A stretch of 21,712 nucleotides of DNA. Source: JAKORR01 sp964608495. Its GTDB lineage: Bacteria > Armatimonadota > Zipacnadia > Zipacnadales > FEN-943. The position numbers and the translations under genes are program-made. This document shows, one piece after another, positions 1 through 6,883 of the stretch. The number at the start of each line of letters is the position of its first letter. Position 1 is the stretch's first letter. The stretch is from positions 1-21,712 of the forward strand of contig CAZSOQ010000079.1 of assembly GCA_964608495.1 (NCBI GenBank). The letters are read 5' to 3'. Under the pieces are notes generated by a model. The model ran no database searches, was not told the DNA's origin, and was given only the letters and a program-made list of their open reading frames with translations.

Positions 1-136
1 CCCCCCGGGGAACGGGATGTGTCTACAGAGATCCGCGCCGCCCGGCCCGGGCCGGTGTGGCGAGTGAGACTGCGCCCTCCCGACGCCGGGGGCCCCGGGT
101 GGACTCCGCTCGGAGACGGCCGACGGCCCGGCGGCT

Positions 137-544
137 TCAGACGCCGAAGAGGCCCGCGGCGCGCTCGAAGCTGTCGGCCGAGAAGAAGTAGACGGCGCAG
201 AATCGCCCGCCGACGGCCGCGGCCGAGCAGTACTTCACGTTGATGCCCGCGTCGGCGATCTTGCGGGCGATGTCAACAAGCGCGCCCGGCGTGTCGTCTC
301 CCTCGAACACCAGGGCCGGGTGCTCCTGGGCGCTCACGCCTGCCGAGGCCGCCAGCTCCTTCACCGCCGCGACGTTATCGGGCACGGTGTAGAGGTGCGC
401 CGTGCCGGCGATACCGGCTCCGGTGGCCTGGATCATGTTCACTCCGGCGGCCCGCAGGTACTCGAGCGTCTCGGCGAGCAGTCCGGCCCTGTCGGCCATC
501 GTGGCCGACAGACCCATGGCGCGACGGACGGAAGTGTAGGGCAT
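137..544 (-). CDS. Tandem ACT-domain protein (COG4747-like)
   Basis: The product is a 135-residue soluble protein made of two ACT-like beta-alpha-beta repeats, with no enzyme domain attached. The first repeat starts at about residue 9 (GLSATMADRAGLLAETL, then GVNMIQATG). The second starts at about residue 75 (HPALVFEGDDTPGALVDIA, then AGINVKY). Stand-alone tandem ACT proteins are usually small-molecule, often amino-acid, sensors; the ligand cannot be read from the sequence. The open frame continues upstream to 691. I chose ATG 544 because a full GGAGGTGA Shine-Dalgarno lies 5 bases before it and the upstream extension has no ACT character. The gene is transcribed away from the FHA operon and has its own candidate promoter. 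The family is fairly sure; the function is unknown. Confidence 0.85.
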   Translation of the reverse strand: MPYTSVRRAMGLSATMADRAGLLAETLEYLRAAGVNMIQATGAGIAGTAHLYTVPDNVAAVKELAASAGVSAQEHPALVFEGDDTPGALVDIARKIADAGINVKYCSAAAVGGRFCAVYFFSADSFERAAGLFGV

Positions 545-549
545 ACAGG

Positions 550-557
550 TCACCTCC
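550..557 (-). promoter_or_regulatory. Shine-Dalgarno deciding the ACT gene start
   Basis: The minus strand reads GGAGGTGA, complementary to the 16S rRNA 3' end, with a 5-base spacer to ATG 544. It fixes the start within a longer open frame that would otherwise run to 691. Confidence 0.8.
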
Positions 558-570
558 CCAGGGTTGCGGC

Positions 571-599
571 AGGATAGCACGGGGGAAAACCAGCAGCAA
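571..599 (-). promoter_or_regulatory. Candidate promoter of the ACT gene
   Basis: On the minus strand a TTGCTG hexamer (599-594) and a TATCCT hexamer (576-571) are separated by exactly 17 bases. TGC directly precedes the -10 element, as in extended -10 promoters. The predicted transcript would begin near 564 and give a short leader of about 20 bases containing the strong ribosome-binding site. The -35 matches consensus at only three positions, so the extended -10 carries most of the case. Confidence 0.45.
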
Positions 600-618
600 G
601 GACGACCTAGTTGGCGTA

Positions 619-627
619 TGGTATAAT
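619..627 (+). promoter_or_regulatory. Extended -10 promoter of the FHA-SEDS-PBP-kinase operon
   Basis: The sequence TGGTATAAT is a perfect TATAAT with the TGN extension, in a GC-rich genome where such a match is rare by chance. No good -35 hexamer lies 16-18 bases upstream, which is usual for extended -10 promoters. Transcription would start at about 633-635 and leave a leader of about 60 bases before the FHA start at 697. It is back-to-back with the ACT-gene promoter. Confidence 0.65.
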
Positions 628-632
628 CACCA

Positions 633-679
633 GACCCCGGGTAAGGTCTGTGTGAGTCTCCACGCGCTGGGCCGGGGTC
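633..679 (+). promoter_or_regulatory. Inverted repeat in the operon leader
   Basis: GACCCCGG (633-640) and CCGGGGTC (672-679) are perfect 8-base complements with a 31-base loop. The left arm lies at the predicted transcription start and the right arm ends four bases before the AGAGG ribosome-binding site (683-687). It could be a 5' leader stem affecting stability or ribosome access, or an operator dyad. No uridine tract follows, so it is not a terminator. The role is inferred from position only. Confidence 0.35.
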
Positions 680-696
680 CCAAGAGGCCAAGAGAG

Positions 697-1452
697 ATGC
701 CGCTAGGCTTGGTTCTCATACTGCTGAAGTACGCGCTAGTGGGCGCGCTGCTGGCCTTCGTCGCCTTCGTCCTGCAGCAGATGATGCGAGCTCTTCCCAG
801 GGTGTACACCGCGGAGGAGCCGGACAGGCCCGCGCGCCGCGCGTCGCAACGTCGGGACGTGCGCGAGGGCCCCGTGCCTCCGCCGCGTCGCGGGCCCGCT
901 CCCGCTGCGGAGAGACAGGGACGCCCGGGCCTTCGCCAGCGCCCTGTGGGCGAGGTCCGCTCCGGGGGCGGCCCGTCGGTCGAGGCGCCGGCCTCCGAGG
1001 GGGAGCCGCAGCCTGCCCTCCAGCCCCAGGCTGGGGCCGGCCAGACCTGGCCGGACGAGGAAGACGACCTGGCCGCCCGGGTCGAGGAGCCCGCCGAGGA
1101 CGCTTCCAGGCCCGGGGCCGAGGCTCCCACGCCCGGCGCCCTGCTCCGGGTCTCCGATCCGGGCGCCAGTGAGCTGGCCCTGGGGGCGGAGTTCCCCGTG
1201 GACAGCGGCGCGCACATCGGTCGGGCCGCGTCCAGCGATGTGGTCGTGCCCGACACCCATGTCTCCCGCCAGCACGCCTACCTGGGACGCCGTGGCGCGA
1301 ACTGGGTCCTGGTGGACAAGGGCAGCGTCAACGGCACGGCCGTCAATGGGGAGCGCGTGACCGGCCCGGTGCTCCTGGGCCACGGCGACGTCATCTCCCT
1401 GGGCAGCGTCAAGTTTGTCTTCGTGTGCCCGAGGGGTGGGAGGAGTGGCTAG
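697..1452 (+). CDS. Membrane-anchored FHA-domain protein (FhaB-like)
   Basis: The product is a 251-residue protein with one N-terminal membrane segment (about residues 4-30, LVLILLKYALVGALLAF). A low-complexity linker rich in Pro, Arg and Glu follows (about 40-150), then a C-terminal forkhead-associated domain (about 165-245). The phosphothreonine-binding signature is complete: HIGR (173-176), SSDVVV (179-184), SRQH (190-193) and GSVNGT (209-214). FHA domains bind phosphothreonine peptides. Beside a PASTA kinase this one is probably a kinase substrate or effector, as FhaB is in mycobacteria, which has the same short N-terminal hydrophobic segment. I chose ATG 697, with AGAGG nine bases upstream, over an in-frame GTG at 652 that lies inside the leader repeat. 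It is the first gene of the operon. Confidence 0.85.
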   Translation: MPLGLVLILLKYALVGALLAFVAFVLQQMMRALPRVYTAEEPDRPARRASQRRDVREGPVPPPRRGPAPAAERQGRPGLRQRPVGEVRSGGGPSVEAPASEGEPQPALQPQAGAGQTWPDEEDDLAARVEEPAEDASRPGAEAPTPGALLRVSDPGASELALGAEFPVDSGAHIGRAASSDVVVPDTHVSRQHAYLGRRGANWVLVDKGSVNGTAVNGERVTGPVLLGHGDVISLGSVKFVFVCPRGGRSG

Positions 1453-2734
1453 GGCCCGGGGGATTCGGCTGGAGCTGCTGGGACTTGGGGCGGCAGGGAT
1501 ACTGGGCGGCGCCGGCATGATTCACGCCTGCGCCGTCACGGAGCTCGGCCTCGGCCACGCGACCCGCGCCTTCGTGCCCGCCGCCGTGCTCATCGCCGTC
1601 TGTCTGCTCATGGACCTGCTCGAACCCCGCCGTGACCGGCTGCTCCTGGTCCCCGTGGCGCTTCTGGGCAGCATGAGCATCGTGCTGCTCTGGCGCCTGG
1701 ATGGCTACCTGGCCGCGAAGCAGACGTTGTGGATGGGTGTGGGCGCGCTGGTGCTGGCGGCCACCTACCTGCTCATCGAGGACGTGCGGAGCCTGCGCGG
1801 CCTGTGGGGTCTGGCGGGAGTCGCCGCCTTCCTTCTGCTCCTCGTCACCATGCTGTGGGGCGAGGAGCGACACGGCGCCCGGCTCTGGCTGGGCATACCG
1901 GGCTTGGCCATGTTCCAGCCCGGCGAGCTGGCCAAGATCCTGCTGGCCCTCTTCCTCGCGGGCGCTCTGGCGGCCTACCGGGACGCTCGCGAACGGGGGC
2001 GGGCCGAGCGGTGGCTGGCCGTGGGCCTGATCGTCATGTGTCTGCTTTCCGTCGCCATCTTCGTCCTGCAGCGGGACTTCGGGGCCGCGGCGCTGGTCCT
2101 GGGGCTGGTCTTGGTCCTGACCTACGTCGCCACGGGGGCGTCCCTGCTCGTGCTGACCACCATGGCCCTCTTCGCCGCCGGCCTCGTGGCCGGGCTGGCG
2201 CTGGTGCCCGCCCTCAGTGACCACGCGGCCGCCATCGTCTCGCGGCGGGTCCAAGCCTGGGTGAACCCCTGGGCCGACCCCCTCGGCGCCGGCTGGCAGG
2301 CCCTGCAGGGCCTGCTGTGCTTCGCCCACGGCGGGCTGTTCGGCGCCGGCCTCGGCGCAGGCCTGCCCGGCTCGCTGCCCGTGGCCGAGAGTGACATGAT
2401 CTACGCCGTCGCGGGCGAGGACCTGGGATACGCGGGCAGCGTGGCTCTGCTCCTGGCCTACGCGCTGATCGGCTGGCGCGGGTTCCAGCTTGCGCTGGCG
2501 GCCAAGGACATCTTCTCGAGCCTGCTGGCCTGCGGTCTCGCCACGCTCCTATCCCTCCAGAGCCTCATCGTCGTCGGCGGCGTTCTGCGGGTCCTGCCGC
2601 TCACCGGCCTCACCCTTCCCTGGCTCAGCTACGGCGGGTCGTCGGTCGTCACCAGCTTCATCGCCGTCGGGCTGCTGCTGTGCGTCTCCCGGGACGTCGT
2701 GGAGTGGGACGAAGGGAGGAGCAGGCCCCGATGA
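1445..2734 (+). CDS. SEDS peptidoglycan polymerase, RodA/FtsW/SpoVE family
   Basis: The product is a 429-residue polytopic protein with about ten membrane segments. SEDS proteins polymerise lipid II into glycan strands and normally work with a class B PBP. Signatures seen are the Q-P-G-E-L-A-K motif near residues 158-164, NPWADPLGAGWQ with the presumed catalytic Asp at residue 278, SLPVAESDMIYAVAGEDLG, and the terminal LPLTGLTLPWLSYGGSS. The Asp aligns with that of E. coli RodA. I chose GTG 1445 (GAGGGG eight bases upstream); it overlaps the FHA stop by 8 bases, while an earlier start at 1415 would overlap FHA coding sequence more. The pairing with a PbpA-like gene suggests the RodA branch, but the sequence alone does not separate RodA from FtsW. 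The stop overlaps the next start (ATGA), implying translational coupling. Confidence 0.92.
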   Translation: MARARGIRLELLGLGAAGILGGAGMIHACAVTELGLGHATRAFVPAAVLIAVCLLMDLLEPRRDRLLLVPVALLGSMSIVLLWRLDGYLAAKQTLWMGVGALVLAATYLLIEDVRSLRGLWGLAGVAAFLLLLVTMLWGEERHGARLWLGIPGLAMFQPGELAKILLALFLAGALAAYRDARERGRAERWLAVGLIVMCLLSVAIFVLQRDFGAAALVLGLVLVLTYVATGASLLVLTTMALFAAGLVAGLALVPALSDHAAAIVSRRVQAWVNPWADPLGAGWQALQGLLCFAHGGLFGAGLGAGLPGSLPVAESDMIYAVAGEDLGYAGSVALLLAYALIGWRGFQLALAAKDIFSSLLACGLATLLSLQSLIVVGGVLRVLPLTGLTLPWLSYGGSSVVTSFIAVGLLLCVSRDVVEWDEGRSRPR

Positions 2735-4116
2735 GAGCGCGCACGGCGGCTCTGGCTTCGGCCCTGCTGGCCATGTTCGGCCTGCTCGCCCTGGTGCAGG
2801 CCTACTGGCAGATCGTGGCGGCGCCCGCCTTCGTGGGCGTTCGCTACGACCAACGCGCCGCCCTGCGTCGCCAGCTCGTTCGCCCCGGCGCCGTCCGGGC
2901 CGCCGCCGGCGAGACCGTCCTCACGCCCGTCAAGCCCAACGGTGGGTGGGTGTACCGCTACGAGTACCCCGAAGCCTTTTCCCAGCTCACCGGCTACAAC
3001 GAGAGCACGGGCCTGCAGGCGACTCTGCAGGAGGCGCTGCTGGCCGAGGGCGGATACTCGAGCTGGCGCGATAGGCTGGTCAACGCGCGCCCGCGCGGCT
3101 GCGACGTCGAGCTGAGCCTCGAGACCCGCCTGCAGGAGGAGGCGGCAAGGCTCTGGGGGAAATCCGCCGGGTGCGCCCTCGTGATCCGCGTGTCTGACGG
3201 GGCCCTCCTCGCTGCCGCCAGCCTGCCGGGGTACGATCCCGTCGCCGCGGCCAGCGACCCGGCGAGTCTCGAGATAAGCATGACGGACCCGGCCGAGCCG
3301 ATGAGGTTCCGGCCGATCCAGAAGCTCTATCGGCCCGGGTGGGGCATGGCGTGGGTCACTGCCGCAGCGGCGCTGGACACGGGGGACGCAGGGCTGCTGC
3401 GGGGCCTGACCTGCGGCGGCGGCTGGAAGGCCGGGCGCAAGACCTACCACTGCACGGCCGCCCATGGCGCCCTGAGCCTGCGGGAGGCGCTGCACCAGGG
3501 CTGCACCGTCGCCATCCAGCAGCTCGCGGACCGGGTGGGAGCCGAGAGGTACCGGGGGTTCATCAAGCGAACCCACCTGCTGGATCAGGCCAGCATCTAC
3601 CTGCCCGGGGAGGCCGGCAGGATGCCCGACCTGTTCGACTGGCGAGCCGGCGAGAACCTGGCCGAGACAGCAGTAGGGCAGGGGGTGGTCGAGGTGACGC
3701 CGCTCGCCCTTGCCCGATTCTTCCTGGGCGTGGCGCGAGGCGGCCAGGTGGTCCAGCCCTATCTCGTCTCGCGCATCCTGCGGCCGGACGGCCGGGTCTG
3801 CCTGCGGGGCGAAGCAAAGGCGCTCGGAGAGGGCTCTTCGGAGGGGGTGGCGAAGGAAATCGGGGACAGCATGGCGGAGGCGGCCGAGGCCCTGCGAGGA
3901 GACACCTTCGCCGGGGAGAACAGTGCTGCGGTAAGCTGGTGGGTGCCGGCCGGGGGGAACCGGCTGGACGGGGAGGCCTGGCTTGTGGCGATGGCGCCAT
4001 GGCCCGGGCCGGACCTCCTGGTGGCCTGCGTCGTCGAGGGCGCCACGGACGCCTCGGTAGCTGTGGAAACCGGCCTGTCCCTGCTAAACTACGCACGAGG
4101 GTCGAGGGTACATTGA
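2731..4116 (+). CDS. PbpA-like class B PBP lacking catalytic motifs (pseudo-PBP)
   Basis: The product is a 461-residue protein with an N-terminal signal anchor (about residues 5-28) and the short PbpA-type N-terminal domain (RPGAVRAAAGE, then TGYNESTGLQATL). A transpeptidase-like domain follows from about residue 130. The fold landmarks are intact: VIRVSDGALLAAASLPGYDP, PIQKLYRPG, VTAAAALD, a GQG-V-VTPLALA segment and a final DLLVACVVEG strand. The catalytic residues are not. Where PGSTFK (SxxK) is expected it reads PGWGMA (W204, A207). Where SxN is expected it reads GCT (257-259). Where KTG is expected it reads SWW (402-404). There is no frameshift or stop and the flanks align well, so this looks like retained non-catalytic function rather than decay. 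It is coupled to the SEDS gene by ATGA. A scaffold, SEDS activator or wall sensor is the likely role. Confidence 0.85.
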   Translation: MRARTAALASALLAMFGLLALVQAYWQIVAAPAFVGVRYDQRAALRRQLVRPGAVRAAAGETVLTPVKPNGGWVYRYEYPEAFSQLTGYNESTGLQATLQEALLAEGGYSSWRDRLVNARPRGCDVELSLETRLQEEAARLWGKSAGCALVIRVSDGALLAAASLPGYDPVAAASDPASLEISMTDPAEPMRFRPIQKLYRPGWGMAWVTAAAALDTGDAGLLRGLTCGGGWKAGRKTYHCTAAHGALSLREALHQGCTVAIQQLADRVGAERYRGFIKRTHLLDQASIYLPGEAGRMPDLFDWRAGENLAETAVGQGVVEVTPLALARFFLGVARGGQVVQPYLVSRILRPDGRVCLRGEAKALGEGSSEGVAKEIGDSMAEAAEALRGDTFAGENSAAVSWWVPAGGNRLDGEAWLVAMAPWPGPDLLVACVVEGATDASVAVETGLSLLNYARGSRVH

Positions 4117-4137
4117 CGCAGGCACGGAGGCGGAGAG

Positions 4138-5988
4138 ATGGCCGCTGAGTTGCTGGCCGGGCGCTACCGCCTTGGTCCCAAGATCGGTGAGGGCGCCTTG
4201 TCGGTCGTGTACCGTGCCCACGACGTGACCATGGGTCGGGACGTGGCCGTCAAGGTGCTAAGGGCCGAACTGGCCCGCGATGAGGCCGTCCGAGCTTCCT
4301 TCCTCCAGCAGGCTCAGGCCGCGGCTCAGCTCTCCCACCCCAACGTCGTCGAGGTGCTGCACGTCGGCGAGCAGGGAGGCCGCCCCTACGTCGTCATGGA
4401 GTACCTGCCTGAGCCCGACCTGAAGGAGATCATCGTCCGCTACGCACCCCTGCCCGAGGACAAGGTCGCCCAGATGGGCATTGACTGCTGCCGCGCGCTG
4501 GAGTACGCCCACCGCCGCGGATTGGTCCACAGGGACGTCAAGCCCCACAACGTGCTCTTCGGCTCCAGCGGGCAGGCCAAGCTCGCGGACTTCGGGATCG
4601 CGGCGAGCGTGGGGCAGCCCACGCTGAGTGGGCGAGGGACGGTGCTGGGCACGGCGGCCTACATGGCTCCCGAGCAAGCCCAGGGCATGCCGGCGATGAC
4701 CCAGTCCGACCTGTACTCCCTGGGGTGTGTGCTGTACGAGGCCGTGACCGGGCGGCCGCCCTTCGAGGGCCGCAACCCCGAGGAGCTGATGCGGCGGCAC
4801 GTGCACGACCGGCCGACCCCGGTGCGCTCCCTCAACCCTCAGGTGTCGCCTTCGCTGGAGTTCATCATCAACAAGGCCATGTCCAAGGACCCGGCGCGGC
4901 GCTACAGGACGGCCAGCGAGATGCTGGGCGACCTCCAGAAGGTCGCTGCCGGGGTAGAGCTGGATCGCACGGGCGTGCTGCCGGGCGGCGTGCGTCCCGA
5001 GCCTCGGCCCACGCCGACGACAGCCACGACGCCGGAAGCCAAGCCTCACCGCGCCGAGCCGTCGCCACGGCCCGCGCCGGTCACCATCGCCGTGGCTCTG
5101 GCCGGCGTCATCCTCGTCATCGTGGGCGTCGCCTGGTTGACGAAGCACGCCTTCTACCCCGGGCGCGTGCCGAATCTCGTGCAGGTCCCGTCGGTCAAGG
5201 CGCTCACCCTCCACGAGGCCAAGGCGAAGCTGGCCGCCCACAGCCTGAGCACCGGCCAGATAACCTTCAAGGAATCCAGCCTGTACGATGAGGGCGTGGT
5301 CATTGACCAGCGCCCCAAGATGGGCAGCACCGTCGAGGCGGGGACAGCCGTGTCGCTGGTGATCAACCGGGGGAAGGCCACCGTGCCCATGGTGGACGTC
5401 ACGGGCATGACCCTGGATGAGGCCATAGACCGGCTGCAGCGAGCCGGCCTCACCCTGGGGGAGGTGGAGCGGCGGTACGACGACAGCCTGCCCGAGGGCC
5501 GCGTCATCAGTCAGACCATCGAGGCGGGCACGGGCGTCGAGAAGGGCCAGCCCGTGGACCTGATCGTCAGCAAGGGCCCTCAGCCGCCGCCGGAACCTCC
5601 GCCCGGCGCAACGGTCCAACCCGGAGGCGGAACAGAGCCCGGCGATGGGGGCAACGAGGGCCCGGCGGCTGCGTACCCGGACGTGGACGTTCGCGATCAG
5701 ACTCCCGACAAGGGCACCGACGAGGAGCACACCTACGAGATCCGTATCACGGTGCTCGGCCGCAAGCCCCAACAGGAAGTGCTGGTGCTTGCCCAGGATG
5801 CTCAGGGCAAGCGACTGGATGTCATGCGTGGGAAACTGGACCCGCAGAGCACCAAGCTGGTGAAGGTGAATCTGAAGGGTCTTTCGACGATCGAGGTCTA
5901 CCACGAGGGCCGGCTGGTGTTCCAGCGCGTCGTGCCGATGGACGAGGGCGGGATGGGCACGACGGGAACGCGGAGCCCCGGTCTCTAG
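4138..5988 (+). CDS. pknB: PASTA-domain Ser/Thr protein kinase (PknB/PrkC type)
   Basis: The product is a 616-residue membrane kinase. The cytoplasmic kinase domain (about residues 9-270) has the glycine loop GEGALSVVY, ATP-binding K39 in AVKVL, catalytic D133 in HRDVKPHN, D151 of DFG, and the APEQ motif after a Thr/Ser-containing activation loop. A Pro-rich juxtamembrane stretch and one membrane helix (about 315-336) lead to two extracellular PASTA domains (about 344-411 and 416-479). A Pro/Gly-rich spacer follows, then a beta-rich C-terminal domain (about 531-604). PASTA domains bind muropeptides or lipid II in known homologues. The FHA and SEDS neighbours are typical substrates or partners. 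The ATG at 4138 has GGAGG seven bases upstream. No PP2C phosphatase gene accompanies it here, unlike the mycobacterial cluster. Family assignment is certain; the activating ligand is inferred. Confidence 0.96.
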   Translation: MAAELLAGRYRLGPKIGEGALSVVYRAHDVTMGRDVAVKVLRAELARDEAVRASFLQQAQAAAQLSHPNVVEVLHVGEQGGRPYVVMEYLPEPDLKEIIVRYAPLPEDKVAQMGIDCCRALEYAHRRGLVHRDVKPHNVLFGSSGQAKLADFGIAASVGQPTLSGRGTVLGTAAYMAPEQAQGMPAMTQSDLYSLGCVLYEAVTGRPPFEGRNPEELMRRHVHDRPTPVRSLNPQVSPSLEFIINKAMSKDPARRYRTASEMLGDLQKVAAGVELDRTGVLPGGVRPEPRPTPTTATTPEAKPHRAEPSPRPAPVTIAVALAGVILVIVGVAWLTKHAFYPGRVPNLVQVPSVKALTLHEAKAKLAAHSLSTGQITFKESSLYDEGVVIDQRPKMGSTVEAGTAVSLVINRGKATVPMVDVTGMTLDEAIDRLQRAGLTLGEVERRYDDSLPEGRVISQTIEAGTGVEKGQPVDLIVSKGPQPPPEPPPGATVQPGGGTEPGDGGNEGPAAAYPDVDVRDQTPDKGTDEEHTYEIRITVLGRKPQQEVLVLAQDAQGKRLDVMRGKLDPQSTKLVKVNLKGLSTIEVYHEGRLVFQRVVPMDEGGMGTTGTRSPGL

Positions 5989-6022
5989 GGTAGTGCGTCA
6001 GCCTAGGGTGATGGTGGTCAAC

Positions 6023-6841
6023 ATGAAGCGAGTGTGCATTGTCTGCATTGCGTGGGGCGTGGGAGTGCTGGCCGTCGCGGCCGTCTCCTGGGCCGCTCCG
6101 AAGACGGTGTCGGGAGCCGTGAATCTCGTGGCCGCGGAGAACGACGGCCGCGTGGTGGCCGTCTCGAGCGAGGCGCGCGACCAGAACGGCCAGGTGCTGG
6201 CGCCCTGGGCGGCCCGGAACCTGATAGACGGCAAGTACGTGGTGGGCACCTTCGTCCCGCCCGACTCCTACGGGTGGTCCTCGCAGGTGCCGCCGACGCC
6301 CGAAGCCCCGCAGTGGGCAACCTTCGCCTTCAAGAACGACGAGACGCGGCTGGTCAACCGCATTGTCATAGACCCGACCACGGACGACCCACCCATCATC
6401 GGCCGATGGGTCAGGGATGTGGAGCTACAGGTCTCCACCACGACTGCCGACGGTCCCTTCAAGGCCGTCGGCCGCTTTATCGTCGTCAACCGGGCCATCA
6501 AGCAGACCTTCGAATTCCCGCCCGTCGAGGCCCGCTACGTGCGCCTCGTCCTCCTGTCGAACCACGGCTCGGACAAGTGCGTCGAGATGGGGGAGTTCGA
6601 GGTCTACGAGGCCATCATCGGCGGCGACGAGCTGGATCAGCTCATCATCCGCCTGGAGAACCTGCTGCAGGACCTTAAGCGCTACCGCGACGGCATGCTC
6701 TACCAGCAGCGGCGCGGGGTCATCGAGGCGGTCACCGAGAAGAAGCCGCCCGCCGAGGGCGGTGATCAGCAGAAGCCCGAGGGTGGTAACCAGCCCGCTC
6801 CCGGCGGCGGAGGTGGGCAGCCGGCGGGCGGCGGGCAGTAG
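6023..6841 (+). CDS. Secreted discoidin-like (F5/8 type C) protein
   Basis: The product is a 272-residue exported protein. Residues 1-24 form a signal peptide with a long hydrophobic core. Residues about 30-195 resemble a galactose-binding/discoidin jelly roll: APWAARNLIDGKY near the start, PQWATFAF, NRIVIDPTT, VRDVELQVSTT, and ARYVRLVLLSNHG then EMGEFEVYE at the end. A predicted helical segment follows (ELDQLIIRLENLLQDLKRYRD), then a Gly/Pro/Gln-rich tail. Such domains usually bind glycans. An in-frame GTG at 5993 and ATG at 6011 are possible starts; I took ATG 6023 because it begins the signal peptide directly, with GGTGG five bases upstream. The gap after the kinase stop is only 34 bases, so it is probably in the same operon and may bind wall polymer. 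The specific function is not known. Confidence 0.75.
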   Translation: MKRVCIVCIAWGVGVLAVAAVSWAAPKTVSGAVNLVAAENDGRVVAVSSEARDQNGQVLAPWAARNLIDGKYVVGTFVPPDSYGWSSQVPPTPEAPQWATFAFKNDETRLVNRIVIDPTTDDPPIIGRWVRDVELQVSTTTADGPFKAVGRFIVVNRAIKQTFEFPPVEARYVRLVLLSNHGSDKCVEMGEFEVYEAIIGGDELDQLIIRLENLLQDLKRYRDGMLYQQRRGVIEAVTEKKPPAEGGDQQKPEGGNQPAPGGGGGQPAGGGQ

Positions 6842-6864
6842 CCTGAAGGGGCAGCCGGGGCCGG

Positions 6865-6881
6865 CGCGCCGAGGCGGCGCG
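6865..6881. terminator. GC hairpin between convergent genes
   Basis: CGCGCCG (6865-6871) and CGGCGCG (6875-6881) are perfect complements with a three-base loop, in the 42-base gap between two convergent genes. Neither side has a uridine tract, so it is at best a weak or Rho-assisted bidirectional terminator. Confidence 0.3.
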
Positions 6882-6883
6882 GT

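Noticed and set aside
1..136. Palindromic GC stretches (for example 42-55) as terminator or origin of the ACT gene
   Set aside because: The perfect 14-base palindrome has no loop and no uridine tract, and GC palindromes are common by chance in this composition.
652..699. GTG start at 652 for the FHA gene
   Set aside because: It lies inside the leader inverted repeat with no ribosome-binding site; ATG 697 has AGAGG upstream and begins the membrane segment cleanly.
4258..5904. 548-codon open frame antisense to the kinase gene, and similar long frames at 12703-14349, 14034-15389 and 11843-12934
   Set aside because: They lie opposite confidently assigned genes, are very rich in Arg/His/Gln/Gly/Pro as expected for shadow frames in GC-rich DNA, and have no recognisable motif.
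6842..6883. A small gene in the convergent gap
   Set aside because: Only 42 bases with a hairpin and no ribosome-binding site or start in a usable frame.
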